From Mycolicibacterium mageritense (GTDB lineage Bacteria; Actinomycetota; Actinomycetes; Mycobacteriales; Mycobacteriaceae), in NCBI RefSeq assembly GCF_010727475.1, contig NZ_AP022567.1, positions 6,758,001 to 6,822,000 on the forward strand: a stretch of DNA of 64,000 nucleotides, written 5' to 3'. How positions within the stretch are numbered: position 1 is the stretch's first letter; each line of letters opens with the position of its first letter. Of this stretch, positions 1 to 8,088 are shown in pieces. The translations under genes were made by a program, and so were the position numbers. Under the pieces are notes generated by a model. The model made no database searches. It saw nothing but the letters and a program-made list of their open reading frames with translations, and was not told where the DNA came from.

Positions 1-1044
1 CGCGTAGAGGATCCCCTCACGCGTCGTACACAGGTACGGGATGGAATGGCGCCACAGCGCGTTGTGGACGTGCGACACCGGATCGTCCTCGGCGCTGTGC
101 GCGACGATCACCACCGCCGCCGCGGGATCCAGTCCGACATCGGCCAGTTGGGCGGCCGCCGCAGGCCCGTCGACGCGGCTCTCCAGCAACCGGTCGAGGA
201 ATACCGAGCCCTGACGGCGCCCGTGCTCCAGCACGAGCTGTGTCTGGGAGAGCTCGAGGCTGACGACGGTGGCCGCGTGTTGCAGCTGGATCGGGTCGAC
301 CCGCCTGCCTTCGGGCGTGACCGCGACCAGTGCCGCGCTCGGATGACGCTGAATGTCGGTGAGCAGGGCCGTCTTTCCGGCGACAGCCGGCAGCCCGAAC
401 GCTCCCGCGGCGACGTTGGTGAGGCTCTCGGACAGGTCGGCGACCGCTGCCTTGGTGACCGGATCGAGGCCCGCGGTGTCGGGGAACCAGGGCTCACCGC
501 TGTGCCGGTCGCAGACATGCAACTCACAGCCGAGTTCACGTTCGAGGGCGCCGAACAGATCGGCGGACGTGGTGGCGCGCGCGATGTGCCGGCGAACCAG
601 GTCGTAGATCCGCACCGTGCGGGTGAGGCGGCTGGATTGGTCGAGCAGCGTCGCCTCGGCCACGGCCCGCGAGATGGCCACGAACGGCAGCGGATACCGG
701 ATGTTGAGCAGCGGCAGACCGAGACGGTCGCAGGTGGCCGTCAACTCATCGGTGAGGGCCGGGCAATACATCTTCTCGCCGATCGCCAGCCCGGACACCC
801 CCGCGTCGTTCAACCGTTCGACCAGCCGGGCCTGCGCGTCGGCGTGGGCGGGAAACGACAGGCCGTTGGTCATCAGGAGCTCGCCGCCCGTGACCCACCG
901 CCACGGTTCGGGCAGGTCGGAGGTGTGCGTCCAGCTGATCTCACGGCCGAGCCCCGCTGTCCCGGCCAGAACTTCCAGGCCGAGGTGGGGCACGTCCGCC
1001 AGCTCTCCGACGGTGATTGCGATGGCGACTCCTCGATGCGGCAC
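1..1044 (-). CDS. PucR-family transcriptional regulator, C-terminus cut by window edge
   Basis: The N-terminal 348 residues of a PucR-type regulator are present; the C-terminal helix-turn-helix expected in this family lies beyond the left edge. The protein opens with ITVGELADVPHLGLEVLAG, the signature of the PucR N-terminal signalling domain, and continues through the TGGELLMTNG region typical of that domain. The middle part (about residues 150-320) would be the GGDEF-like linker domain of the family. GTG at 1044 is the conventional in-frame start, but a good GAGGAG (complement of 1029-1034) lies inside it, just before an ATC codon at 1023, so the start is uncertain. PucR proteins control purine, allantoin and other nitrogen-compound genes. 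The gene is divergent from the MFS transporter and ureohydrolase genes, which are its most likely targets (inference). Confidence 0.85.
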   Translation of the reverse strand, partial: MPHRGVAIAITVGELADVPHLGLEVLAGTAGLGREISWTHTSDLPEPWRWVTGGELLMTNGLSFPAHADAQARLVERLNDAGVSGLAIGEKMYCPALTDELTATCDRLGLPLLNIRYPLPFVAISRAVAEATLLDQSSRLTRTVRIYDLVRRHIARATTSADLFGALERELGCELHVCDRHSGEPWFPDTAGLDPVTKAAVADLSESLTNVAAGAFGLPAVAGKTALLTDIQRHPSAALVAVTPEGRRVDPIQLQHAATVVSLELSQTQLVLEHGRRQGSVFLDRLLESRVDGPAAAAQLADVGLDPAAAVVIVAHSAEDDPVSHVHNALWRHSIPYLCTTREGILYA

Positions 1045-1059
1045 GGTTGGCCGCTGCCG

Positions 1060-1083
1060 TGGTTTATACGATCGCTCAAACCA
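1060..1083. promoter_or_regulatory. Candidate operator: inverted repeat between regulator and transporter
   Basis: TGGTTT at 1060-1065 and AAACCA at 1078-1083 form a perfect 6-bp dyad with a 12-bp spacer. It lies just upstream of the PucR-type gene start and about 110 bp upstream of the divergent MFS gene. The location suits an operator shared by both genes. No binding motif of this regulator is known to me, so this rests on symmetry and position only. Confidence 0.35.
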
Positions 1084-1191
1084 TAGGTCGTCATTTTGCG
1101 CATCGTCTACTCGCGCCGGCGCCGCAAGCGCCGCCATGCTGTGTCTCGGCTCACAACGTCCCTTCGCGAGCCCCGTCACGCAGGAGCTTCC

Positions 1192-2559
1192 ATGTCCCAA
1201 GCCGGCCACCTCATCGACGATGCGCCGCTCACCGCCTTCCACAAGAAACTGACCCTGTTCTCGTCGGGCGGGCCCTTCATCGACGGGTACGCGCTGTCGA
1301 TCATCGGCGTCGCGCTCATCACGCTCGAACCCGCCATGAACCTGTCGGCGACCGAGATCGGTCTCGTCGGTGCGGCCAGCCTCGTCGGGATCTTCGTGGG
1401 CGGCGGCGTGTTCGGGTATGTCACCGACAAGGTCGGCCGGCACCTCATGTACATCGCCGACCTGATCGCGCTCGCCGTGTTCTCCATCCTCTCGGCGTTC
1501 GCCGCGGAAGCCTGGCAACTCATCGTGCTGCGTTTCCTGCTCGGCGTCGCGATCGGCGCCGACTACCCCATCGCCACATCACTGCTGGCCGAGTTCCTGC
1601 CGAAGAAACACCGCGGCAGGCTCCTCGGCGCGATGTTCGTCGTATGGGCGGTGGGGGCGGCGGCCGCCTACGTCGTGGGTTTCCTGTTGCGGGACTTCGG
1701 CCCCGACGCGTGGCGGCTGCTGCTGGCCAGCCCGGCCGTGTTCGCCGTCATCACGTTGCTGGCGCGGATGGGGACGCCCGAATCGCCGCGCTGGCTGTTG
1801 AGCAAGGGGCGCGTGGCCGAGGCCGACGCCGCGATCAAACAGGCCTTCGGCCCTCGGTTCGGAGTTGCCGACCTGGACGACAGCGACGGGCAGACGGCCC
1901 GAACCACGTCGTTCACACAGGTTTTCAAACGTCCCTGCCTCAATCGCACCATCTTCGTCGCGGTGTTCTGGACAGCTCAGGTGATACCGCTCTTCGCGGT
2001 GTACACATTTGCGCCCGACCTGTTGGCGTCCTTCGGCCTCGAGGGCGACGCCAATCTGTACGGTGGATCGCTTTTGATCTCACTGCTGTTCGTGGTCGGC
2101 GGAATCCCGGGGTTGTATCTGGTCGAGCGGATCGGCAGGCGGGCCTTGCTGATCGGATCCTTCGCCGTGATCGCCGTGGCCCTCGCCATCCCGGCTCTCA
2201 TCCCGGGGATTCCCCCGATCGTGTTCTTCCTCGCCCTGGCCGTGTACGCAGTGGCTTCGGGTGGGTCGAGCTTTCTCGAGATCGTCTACCCGAACGAGCT
2301 TTTCCCGACGGAGGTGCGGGCGACCGCTGTCGGCGTCGGGACCGCGGTGAGCCGTATCGGCTCCGCGGGTGGCACGTACCTGATGCCGCTGGCCCTGACC
2401 GCGCTCGGCGCCGGAGGTGCGCTCGGAGTCGGCGCCGCAGTCACCGCCGTCGGGTTGGTCGTGGCGATCTTCATGGCCCCCGAGACCCGCGGCGTCGCAC
2501 TGTCCGAGAGTGCGGGCTCGGCCGACACCGCGGCCGGCGAACAGCTGCCCGCGTCCTGA
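1192..2559 (+). CDS. MFS transporter, sugar-porter/aromatic-acid-symporter type
   Basis: A 455-residue proton-coupled or facilitated membrane transporter with about 12 hydrophobic segments. Visible family motifs are the loop 2-3 motif GYVTDKVGRH, PESPRWLL in the central loop and PETRG near the C-terminus, all characteristic of sugar-porter-like MFS proteins. ATG at 1192 follows CAGGAG with suitable spacing; longer in-frame extensions upstream have unlikely composition. It is followed after 44 bp by the ureohydrolase gene in the same direction, so the two probably form one transcript and the transporter may import a guanidino compound or related nitrogen source. The substrate cannot be read from the sequence. 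Confidence 0.85.
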   Translation: MSQAGHLIDDAPLTAFHKKLTLFSSGGPFIDGYALSIIGVALITLEPAMNLSATEIGLVGAASLVGIFVGGGVFGYVTDKVGRHLMYIADLIALAVFSILSAFAAEAWQLIVLRFLLGVAIGADYPIATSLLAEFLPKKHRGRLLGAMFVVWAVGAAAAYVVGFLLRDFGPDAWRLLLASPAVFAVITLLARMGTPESPRWLLSKGRVAEADAAIKQAFGPRFGVADLDDSDGQTARTTSFTQVFKRPCLNRTIFVAVFWTAQVIPLFAVYTFAPDLLASFGLEGDANLYGGSLLISLLFVVGGIPGLYLVERIGRRALLIGSFAVIAVALAIPALIPGIPPIVFFLALAVYAVASGGSSFLEIVYPNELFPTEVRATAVGVGTAVSRIGSAGGTYLMPLALTALGAGGALGVGAAVTAVGLVVAIFMAPETRGVALSESAGSADTAAGEQLPAS

Positions 2560-2603
2560 TCCCTCCCCTACCCACCTTCGATCGACCGAAAGACAGGAAA
2601 CCA

Positions 2604-3635
2604 GTGAGCATTCGACCGACCCCTGCCCCCGTCGACGCGAGCACCGGCCTCGTCGGGGCGGTTCCCGCCACCGAGGTACCCCGCTACGCGGGCAAGGCCA
2701 CGTTTGCGCGTATCGCCGACATCCACGAGGTGAGCGACTACGACATCGCGATCCTGGGTGTGCCGTTCGACGGTGGCACCTCCTACCGGCCGGGTGCCAG
2801 GTTCGGGCCCCTCGCGGTGCGGCAGGCGGCCCGTACCATCCGCCCGGGGTATCACGTCGAACTCGGGGTCGCACCGTTGCAGACCGTCCAGGTCGTCGAC
2901 GCGGGCGATGTCGCGGTCACGCCGTACGACATCGCCGCCGCGTGCCGGCAGATCCAGGGCCACACCGCCGAAGTGCTCGGCCACCGCGACCGGCGCATCG
3001 TGGCGATCGGCGGCGACCACACGATCGCGCTGCCGAATCTGCGTGCGCTGCATGCCAAGTACGGGCCGGTGGCACTCGTGCACTTCGATGCCCACCTCGA
3101 CACGTGGGACACGTACTTCAACGCGCCGGTCACGCACGGAACGATCTTCCGCCGGGCATTCGAGGAGGGCTTGCTGATCGAAGACCACTCGATCCATGTG
3201 GGCATCCGCGGCCCGATCTACGACCAACTCGACCTGCGCAACGACGCCGACATGGGCTTCAAGATCATCCGCGCGGGTGACCTGGACACGATGGGCACTG
3301 ACGCCGCAGTGGACATCGTTCAGCGGCGCGTCGGTGACATGCCGGTGTACCTGTCGATCGACATCGATGTGCTCGACCCGGCATTCGCGCCCGGCACCGG
3401 CACACCCGAAGCCGGCGGTTTCACGTCCCGCGAACTGCTGCGCATGCTGCGCAAGCTACGCGGCCTGAACATCGTCGGCGCCGACGTGGTCGAGGTCGCC
3501 CCGGCCTACGACCATGCCGAGATCACCTCCGTGGCCGCGGCGACCATCGTGTTCGACCTCGTGTCGTTGATGGTTGCCGACCGGGCCGAAGCGGCGCAAC
3601 CGCGTGCGGATCGCGCCGCGATCGCCCAGTCCTGA
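2604..3635 (+). CDS. speB: Agmatinase-family ureohydrolase
   Basis: A 343-residue manganese-dependent ureohydrolase of the arginase/agmatinase family, which cleaves guanidino compounds to urea plus an amine. The metal-binding motifs are complete: GGDH (residues 136-139), FDAHLD (161-166) and SIDIDVLDP with D253 and D255. The GTG start at 2604 follows AGGAAACCA. An open frame continues far upstream, but it overlaps the MFS gene in another frame and is not the protein. The name agmatinase is a family label: guanidinobutyrase, guanidinopropionase, guanidinoacetase or guanidine hydrolase activities occur in the same family. The partner MFS gene and the PucR-type regulator suggest a catabolic role rather than polyamine synthesis. 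Urea produced here could be used by the urease encoded at 43-47 kb. Confidence 0.85.
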   Translation: MSIRPTPAPVDASTGLVGAVPATEVPRYAGKATFARIADIHEVSDYDIAILGVPFDGGTSYRPGARFGPLAVRQAARTIRPGYHVELGVAPLQTVQVVDAGDVAVTPYDIAAACRQIQGHTAEVLGHRDRRIVAIGGDHTIALPNLRALHAKYGPVALVHFDAHLDTWDTYFNAPVTHGTIFRRAFEEGLLIEDHSIHVGIRGPIYDQLDLRNDADMGFKIIRAGDLDTMGTDAAVDIVQRRVGDMPVYLSIDIDVLDPAFAPGTGTPEAGGFTSRELLRMLRKLRGLNIVGADVVEVAPAYDHAEITSVAAATIVFDLVSLMVADRAEAAQPRADRAAIAQS

Positions 3636-3732
3636 CGGGGGGACGTGCGCAATCCAGGTTCGGCTGCTAACGTGACGCGCGGCACACTTCCGAACGGGAG
3701 TGGCCGACAACTCAAAACGCCGTTGAGTCGCA

Positions 3733-3931
3733 GCGGGAGAGCCCCGTCGCATCCAGTCGACGGGCGCCGCAGGAGCAACTCCTCCCAGGAATCTCTCAGG
3801 CACCGGTACCGCCGCGACTAGGCACCTCTGGAAAGCAGTCGACGTCAAGTCGGCTCACCGAAGGGGCAAGCGCACCGTCACGAGACCACTCGGCGACGGT
3901 GCGTGAAAACTCTCAGGTCCAATCGACAGAG
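3733..3931 (+). promoter_or_regulatory. Tandem glycine riboswitch (two aptamers)
   Basis: Two successive copies of the glycine aptamer core can be read. Aptamer 1 has CGGGAGAGCC near 3734-3743, the GCCGCAGGAGCAA internal loop near 3766-3778 and ATCTCTCAGGCACC near 3791-3804; GCGG (3733-3736) can pair with CCGC (3809-3812). Aptamer 2 has CTCTGGAAAGCAG from 3826, the near-consensus CACCGAAGGGGCAAG near 3856-3870 and AACTCTCAGGTCC near 3908-3920; CTCTG (3826-3830) pairs with CAGAG (3927-3931). A short linker joins them, as in classical tandem glycine riboswitches. A GC-rich stretch at about 3931-3963 can fold into a hairpin and may be the expression platform. The element ends about 56 bp before the permease start, so it should set permease expression according to glycine level. 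Confidence 0.9.
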
Positions 3932-3987
3932 TGGGGAGGCGCCCGCAGCCCGCGCTCTCCACCGCGCCTGAGATCCTTGAGGTTGTT

Positions 3988-5454
3988 ATGACCCAATCCA
4001 ATGACCTGACCGCTGCTTCAGCGGACTCGACACCCCCGTCCGGCGAGGAAAAGCACCTCTCCCGGCAGCTCGCCAACCGGCACATTCAGCTGATCGCGAT
4101 CGGCGGCGCAATCGGCACCGGACTCTTCATGGGCTCGGGCAAGACGATCTCACTCGCCGGCCCCTCGGTGATCTTCGTGTACATGATCATCGGCTTCATG
4201 CTGTTCTTCGTGATGCGGGCGATGGGCGAATTGTTGTTGTCCAACCTGCATTACAAGTCGTTCGCCGATTTCGCCGCCGACCTGCTCGGACCATGGGCCG
4301 GGTTCTTCACCGGCTGGACCTATTGGTTCTGCTGGATCGTGACCGGGGTCGCCGACGTCGTCGCGATCTCCGGCTACGTGCACTACTGGTGGGGCGGCCT
4401 GCCCTTGTGGATTCCCGCGCTGGCCACCGTGGTACTGCTGATCACGCTGAACCTGCCCACTGTGAAGGCTTTCGGCGAAACCGAGTTCTGGTTCGCGCTC
4501 ATCAAGATCGTCGCGATCGTGGCACTCATCGTGGTGGGCCTGGTGATGGTGCTCAACCACTTCGAGTCCCCCAACGGCGCCCAGGCCAGTTTCGCGAACC
4601 TGTGGAACGACGGCGGCTTCTTCCCCACGGGCATCATGGGATTCGTCGCGGGCTTCCAGATCGCGACGTTCGCGTTCGTCGGTATCGAGCTGGTCGGCAC
4701 CACCGCAGCCGAGGCCAAGAACCCGGAGACCAACCTCCCCAAGGCCATCAACTCCATCCCGGTCCGCGTGATGTTGTTCTACGTGGTGGCCCTGGCAGTG
4801 ATCATCATGGTGACGCCGTGGCGCGAAATCAGTGCCGACAACAGTCCTTTCGTGGCCATGTTCAGCCTTGCCGGGCTCGGGATCGCGGCGTCGGTGGTCA
4901 ACTTCGTCGTGTTGACCTCGGCAGCCTCTTCGGCGAACTCCGGCATCTACTCGACCTCGCGCATGGTTTACGGCCTGGCCCAGGAGGGCGACGCACCCAG
5001 CCGGTTCGGCAAGCTCACGTCGCGTCGGGTGCCCGCCAACGCCCTGTTCCTGTCGGGGGTGTTCCTGCTCGCCGGTGTGGTCATGGTGGTGGTCGGCGAC
5101 TCCATCATCGAGGCGTTCACGATCGTCACGACCATCTCGTCGCTGTGCTTCATGTTCGTCTGGACGATCATCCTCAGCAGCTACATCGTCTACCGCAAGC
5201 GCCGGCCGGAGCTGCACGAGGCGTCGAAGTTCAAGATGCCCGGCGGTATCGCGATGTGCTACGTCGTCCTCGCGTTCTTCGTGTTCCTGGTCTGGGCCTT
5301 CACCCAGAAGGCCGACACCCTGCACGCGCTGCTGGTCACCCCGGTGTGGTTCGCGGTGCTCGGGATCGCGTGGCTGATCCTGCGGCGCCGGCCGGGTCAC
5401 CTGGCCCGTGAAGCCGCGTTCCGTGCCGATCTGGAGTCGACGGATTCCGACTGA
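3988..5454 (+). CDS. cycA: Glycine/D-serine/D-alanine permease (APC family)
   Basis: A 488-residue amino-acid/proton symporter of the APC superfamily, very like CycA. It has a soluble N-terminus of about 30 residues, then the diagnostic IGGAIGTGLFMGSG in TM1 and about 12 hydrophobic segments. The mid-protein sequence FVGIELVGTTAAEAKNP is the conserved TM6-loop region of this family. ATG at 3988 follows TTGAGG. It is the first gene after the tandem glycine riboswitch, which supports glycine as a physiological substrate. In mycobacteria CycA is known for importing D-cycloserine as well as glycine and alanine (established for the family). Glycine is degraded by the cleavage system whose P-protein gene is at the other end of the window. 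Confidence 0.92.
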   Translation: MTQSNDLTAASADSTPPSGEEKHLSRQLANRHIQLIAIGGAIGTGLFMGSGKTISLAGPSVIFVYMIIGFMLFFVMRAMGELLLSNLHYKSFADFAADLLGPWAGFFTGWTYWFCWIVTGVADVVAISGYVHYWWGGLPLWIPALATVVLLITLNLPTVKAFGETEFWFALIKIVAIVALIVVGLVMVLNHFESPNGAQASFANLWNDGGFFPTGIMGFVAGFQIATFAFVGIELVGTTAAEAKNPETNLPKAINSIPVRVMLFYVVALAVIIMVTPWREISADNSPFVAMFSLAGLGIAASVVNFVVLTSAASSANSGIYSTSRMVYGLAQEGDAPSRFGKLTSRRVPANALFLSGVFLLAGVVMVVVGDSIIEAFTIVTTISSLCFMFVWTIILSSYIVYRKRRPELHEASKFKMPGGIAMCYVVLAFFVFLVWAFTQKADTLHALLVTPVWFAVLGIAWLILRRRPGHLAREAAFRADLESTDSD

Positions 5455-5473
5455 CACTCGGTAAGGTGACGCC

Positions 5474-5863
5474 ATGGTCGACTTCGGGGATCTGAAGCGG
5501 CGCATCGTGCACGGCACGCAGCGCCGGCTGGTCAATCCGATCGGCAGGCAACTGCCCGTCACGATGTTGGAGACCACGGGCCGCAAGTCAGGGCAACCGC
5601 GCCATACCGCGGTCGGCGGCCGCGTGGTCGACAACCAGTTCTGGATGGTCTCCGAGCACGGCGACCGCTCGCACTATGTACTCAACATCAAGGCCAATCC
5701 GGCTGTGCGAGTGCGGATCAACGGCAAATGGCGCACGGGCGTGGCACATCTGCTGCCGGACGACGACCCGGTGGCGCGGCTCAAGGAGTTGCCCGCGCTC
5801 AACAGCGCAGTGGTGCGCGCCGTGGGCAGCGATCTGCTGACCATCCGGGTCGACCTCGACTGA
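5474..5863 (+). CDS. Deazaflavin (F420)-dependent nitroreductase-family protein
   Basis: A 129-residue single-domain split-beta-barrel protein resembling the Ddn/FDOR family, which binds the deazaflavin F420. Family features are TTGRKSGQPRHT near residues 36-47, GDRSHYVLNIKANP near 63-76 and the VRVRINGKW strand that follows. Only 19 bp separate it from cycA, and its stop overlaps the next ATG, so it can be co-transcribed with both neighbours. Substrates of most FDOR proteins are unknown; reduction of quinones, unsaturated ketones or nitro compounds is typical for relatives. Confidence 0.8.
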   Translation: MVDFGDLKRRIVHGTQRRLVNPIGRQLPVTMLETTGRKSGQPRHTAVGGRVVDNQFWMVSEHGDRSHYVLNIKANPAVRVRINGKWRTGVAHLLPDDDPVARLKELPALNSAVVRAVGSDLLTIRVDLD

Positions 5864-6195
5864 TGGCGTACGACCCGGACCTGGTGGAGCGCATTCGTGA
5901 GCTCACGGCGTCCGACCGCGGAATCGACGAGAAGCGGATGTTCGGCGGCGTGGCCTTCCTGGTCAACGGCAACATGTCGGTGGCCGCGAGCCGCGACGGC
6001 GGCCTGATGGTCCGCGTTCCGCGTGAGGACACCGACGCGCTGCTGCGCCGCGACCACGTCGAGCCGATGATCATGGGTGGCCGGGAGATGCGGGGCTGGC
6101 TGCGGGTCGCCCCGGCCGGCGTGAAATCCAAGCGGCAGCTGCAGAGCTGGGTCGATCGCGGCGTCACCTACGCCAAAGGGCTGCCGCCGAAGTAG
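5863..6195 (+). CDS. TfoX N-terminal domain protein
   Basis: A 110-residue protein made almost entirely of a TfoX-N domain: KRMFGGVAFLVNGNM near residues 25-39 is the hallmark, followed by LMVRVP and a MIMGGREMRGWLRV segment. The ATG at 5863 overlaps the stop codon of the preceding gene (TGATG), which indicates translational coupling. TfoX-N-only proteins are common in actinobacteria. The name comes from a competence regulator, but these short proteins have no demonstrated role in competence. Function unknown. Confidence 0.75.
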   Translation: MAYDPDLVERIRELTASDRGIDEKRMFGGVAFLVNGNMSVAASRDGGLMVRVPREDTDALLRRDHVEPMIMGGREMRGWLRVAPAGVKSKRQLQSWVDRGVTYAKGLPPK

Positions 6196-6234
6196 GCCGG
6201 GTTTCCGATCTGCGTCACCGGGTATGCGCAGGTC

Positions 6235-6882
6235 ATGTCGAAGGAAGACCTGGTCTCCCGACTCCTGGATGCGGCGGGCATGACGTACGCCACGGAAGCC
6301 GGGATCCACCTCAAGGACAAGCCGATGCCGCTGTTCGAACTGCTGACGCTGTGCATGCTCGCCAGCAAGCCGATCGACGCGGGCATCGCGACGCAGGCCG
6401 CACGCGAACTGTTCCGCTGCGGCTGGCGGACGCCGCAGGCGGCGCTGGATGCTGAGCGCCGGGACGTGATCCGCGCGTTCGGCCGGGCCCACTACGCCCG
6501 CTACGACGAGAGCTCCGCGACCAGGCTGGTGGCGATCGCGACCGCGGTGCGCGACGAGTATCACGGCGACCTGCGGCAGCTGGCCCGCCGGAGCGAGCAC
6601 GACCGCGGGGCGGCGAAGCGACTGTTGATGCGGTTCAAGGGAATCGGCAGTACCGGTGCGGACATCTTCCTGCGAGAGGTGCAGGACACCTGGACGTGGG
6701 TGCGACCGCACTTCGATGATCGGGCGCTGGGCATGGCACGTGAGCTCGGGCTGCCCGATGCGCCTGACCGGCTCGCCGCACTGGCACCACACGACGCCGC
6801 GCGGCTGGCGGCCGCCCTGGTGCGCACCGCACTCGATGACGATCTGCGCGACGAACTGAAGCGGCAGCCCGCATCCGCGTAG
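6235..6882 (+). CDS. HhH-GPD (endonuclease III-like) superfamily protein
   Basis: A 215-residue protein related to base-excision-repair glycosylases of the HhH-GPD superfamily. An all-helical N-terminal half (MPLFELLTLCMLASKPID near residues 29-46) corresponds to the Nth fold. The helix-hairpin-helix DNA-binding motif is FKGIGSTGADIFLREVQ near residues 136-152. The [4Fe-4S] cluster cysteines of true Nth/MutY proteins are absent, and the catalytic Lys/Asp pair is not obvious, so the activity may differ from classical endonuclease III. It stands alone between short gaps in a same-strand run. Confidence 0.65.
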   Translation: MSKEDLVSRLLDAAGMTYATEAGIHLKDKPMPLFELLTLCMLASKPIDAGIATQAARELFRCGWRTPQAALDAERRDVIRAFGRAHYARYDESSATRLVAIATAVRDEYHGDLRQLARRSEHDRGAAKRLLMRFKGIGSTGADIFLREVQDTWTWVRPHFDDRALGMARELGLPDAPDRLAALAPHDAARLAAALVRTALDDDLRDELKRQPASA

Positions 6883-6931
6883 CGCCAATCTCGCGGAACT
6901 GCCCCGGACAACGCAGAATCACCATTAACAT

Positions 6932-7192
6932 ATGGGCGGCCTGGCAACGACCGTGGGGGTGGCGCACGTGCTGACCGCAGTACGCAAGATCCTGGCATTC
7001 CAGATGACCGTGGCCGAATGGATCGGCACCGCGATCATCCTGGCAGTGCCCTACCTGGTCATCGGTCTGGTGTGGTCACTGACCCACACGGGCCATCTGC
7101 GGGGCATGCACGGCGTCGACGCGGTCGTGTCGTTTCTCGGCTCGACCGTGTCGTGGCCGGTCCTGCTGTTCACCAACGTCTGCATGAGCTGA
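6932..7192 (+). CDS. Small membrane protein, upstream partner of MpaB-type oxygenase
   Basis: An 86-residue protein with one clear transmembrane stretch (WIGTAIILAVPYLVIGLVW, about residues 30-48) and a second hydrophobic region at the C-terminus (WPVLLFTNVCM). The start is uncertain: ATG 6932, or GTG at 6959 or 6968. The PYLVIGLVWSLTH core closely resembles PYLAIGLAWTFFH in the small protein encoded at 8089, so the two are paralogues on either side of the oxygenase gene. No known function; the arrangement suggests membrane anchoring or electron transfer for the oxygenase (inference). Confidence 0.65.
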   Translation: MGGLATTVGVAHVLTAVRKILAFQMTVAEWIGTAIILAVPYLVIGLVWSLTHTGHLRGMHGVDAVVSFLGSTVSWPVLLFTNVCMS

Positions 7193-7206
7193 AGGGATAG
7201 GCACGG

Positions 7207-8082
7207 ATGCCGGTCGGGGACAACAACGGCGCCACCCGGATCTCGGTCACCAGACGAACCGCGCGATGGGACGACACCCCCGTCACGGTCGCCGACGCGA
7301 TGGACTTCTGGGCTTTCGCGGCCGGGGCCGCCAACGTCATCATGCAGCTGTCCCGGCCCGGCGTCGGCTACGGCGTCGTGGAAAGCAAGGTCGATTCGGG
7401 CAACCTGCTCAAGCATCCGTGGAAGCGGGCACGCACCACGTTCAGCTATCTCGCGGTGGCCATCCTCGGCAAGCCCGCAGACCGCGCTGCGTTTCGCGAC
7501 GCCGTCGACGGCGCGCACCGCCAGGTCCGATCGGGGCCTGCAAGTCCCGTGCGGTACAACGCCTTCGACCGCGATCTGCAACTGTGGGTCGCGGCCTGCC
7601 TCTATGTCGGCCTCGAGGACACCTACCAACTGCTGCGCGGTGAGCTGACCGCCGAGCAGGCCGAGACGTTCTACCGGTCCGGGGCGACGCTGGGCACCAC
7701 GCTGCAGGTCAGCCCCGACCAGTGGCCCGCCACGCGCGCCGAATTCGGCGTCTACTGGGACGACGCCTGTAGGCAGATCGAGATCGACGACGTGGTCGGC
7801 CGCTACCTGCGCGACCTGGTGGACCTCAAGATGGTGAATCCTCTACTGCGGCTGCCGTTCCGGCCGCTGCTGCGGTTCCTCACCGCGGGGTTCCTGGCCC
7901 CGGTCTTCCGTGAGGCACTCGGCGTCGGCTGGAGCCGCGGCCGGCAACGGCTGTTCGAGTGGCTGTTCCTGCTCGTGGCGTTCGGGAACCGGTTCCTGCC
8001 GGTGTTCGTCCGCCAGGGTGGCAGCTACCTGCTGCTGGCCGATGTGCGCAGGCGGGCCCGGACCGGCCGGGCACTGATCTGA
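7207..8082 (+). CDS. MpaB/rubber-oxygenase-family (DUF2236) protein
   Basis: A 291-residue member of the MpaB/latex-clearing oxygenase-like family (DUF2236). Characteristic elements are a helical N-terminus (AMDFWAFAAGAANVIMQLSRPGVG), a TTFSYLAVAILGK segment, and YNAFDRDLQLWVAACLYVG near residues 117-135, which matches the conserved region where relatives bind haem b. Some members are haem enzymes; most actinobacterial copies are uncharacterised. The gene starts 14 bp after one small membrane protein gene and ends 6 bp before a paralogous one, forming a tight three-gene unit. Confidence 0.8.
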   Translation: MPVGDNNGATRISVTRRTARWDDTPVTVADAMDFWAFAAGAANVIMQLSRPGVGYGVVESKVDSGNLLKHPWKRARTTFSYLAVAILGKPADRAAFRDAVDGAHRQVRSGPASPVRYNAFDRDLQLWVAACLYVGLEDTYQLLRGELTAEQAETFYRSGATLGTTLQVSPDQWPATRAEFGVYWDDACRQIEIDDVVGRYLRDLVDLKMVNPLLRLPFRPLLRFLTAGFLAPVFREALGVGWSRGRQRLFEWLFLLVAFGNRFLPVFVRQGGSYLLLADVRRRARTGRALI

Positions 8083-8088
8083 GCCGCC

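Noticed and set aside
1017..2603. Long in-frame extension making an 872-residue ureohydrolase fusion
   Set aside because: The extension lies over the MFS transporter gene in another frame and is arginine-rich nonsense; GTG 2604 with a ribosome site fits the family length.
4150..5634. Long minus-strand open frame opposite cycA
   Set aside because: It encodes a His/Asp/Glu/Gly-rich sequence typical of the antisense of GC-rich genes and matches no family.
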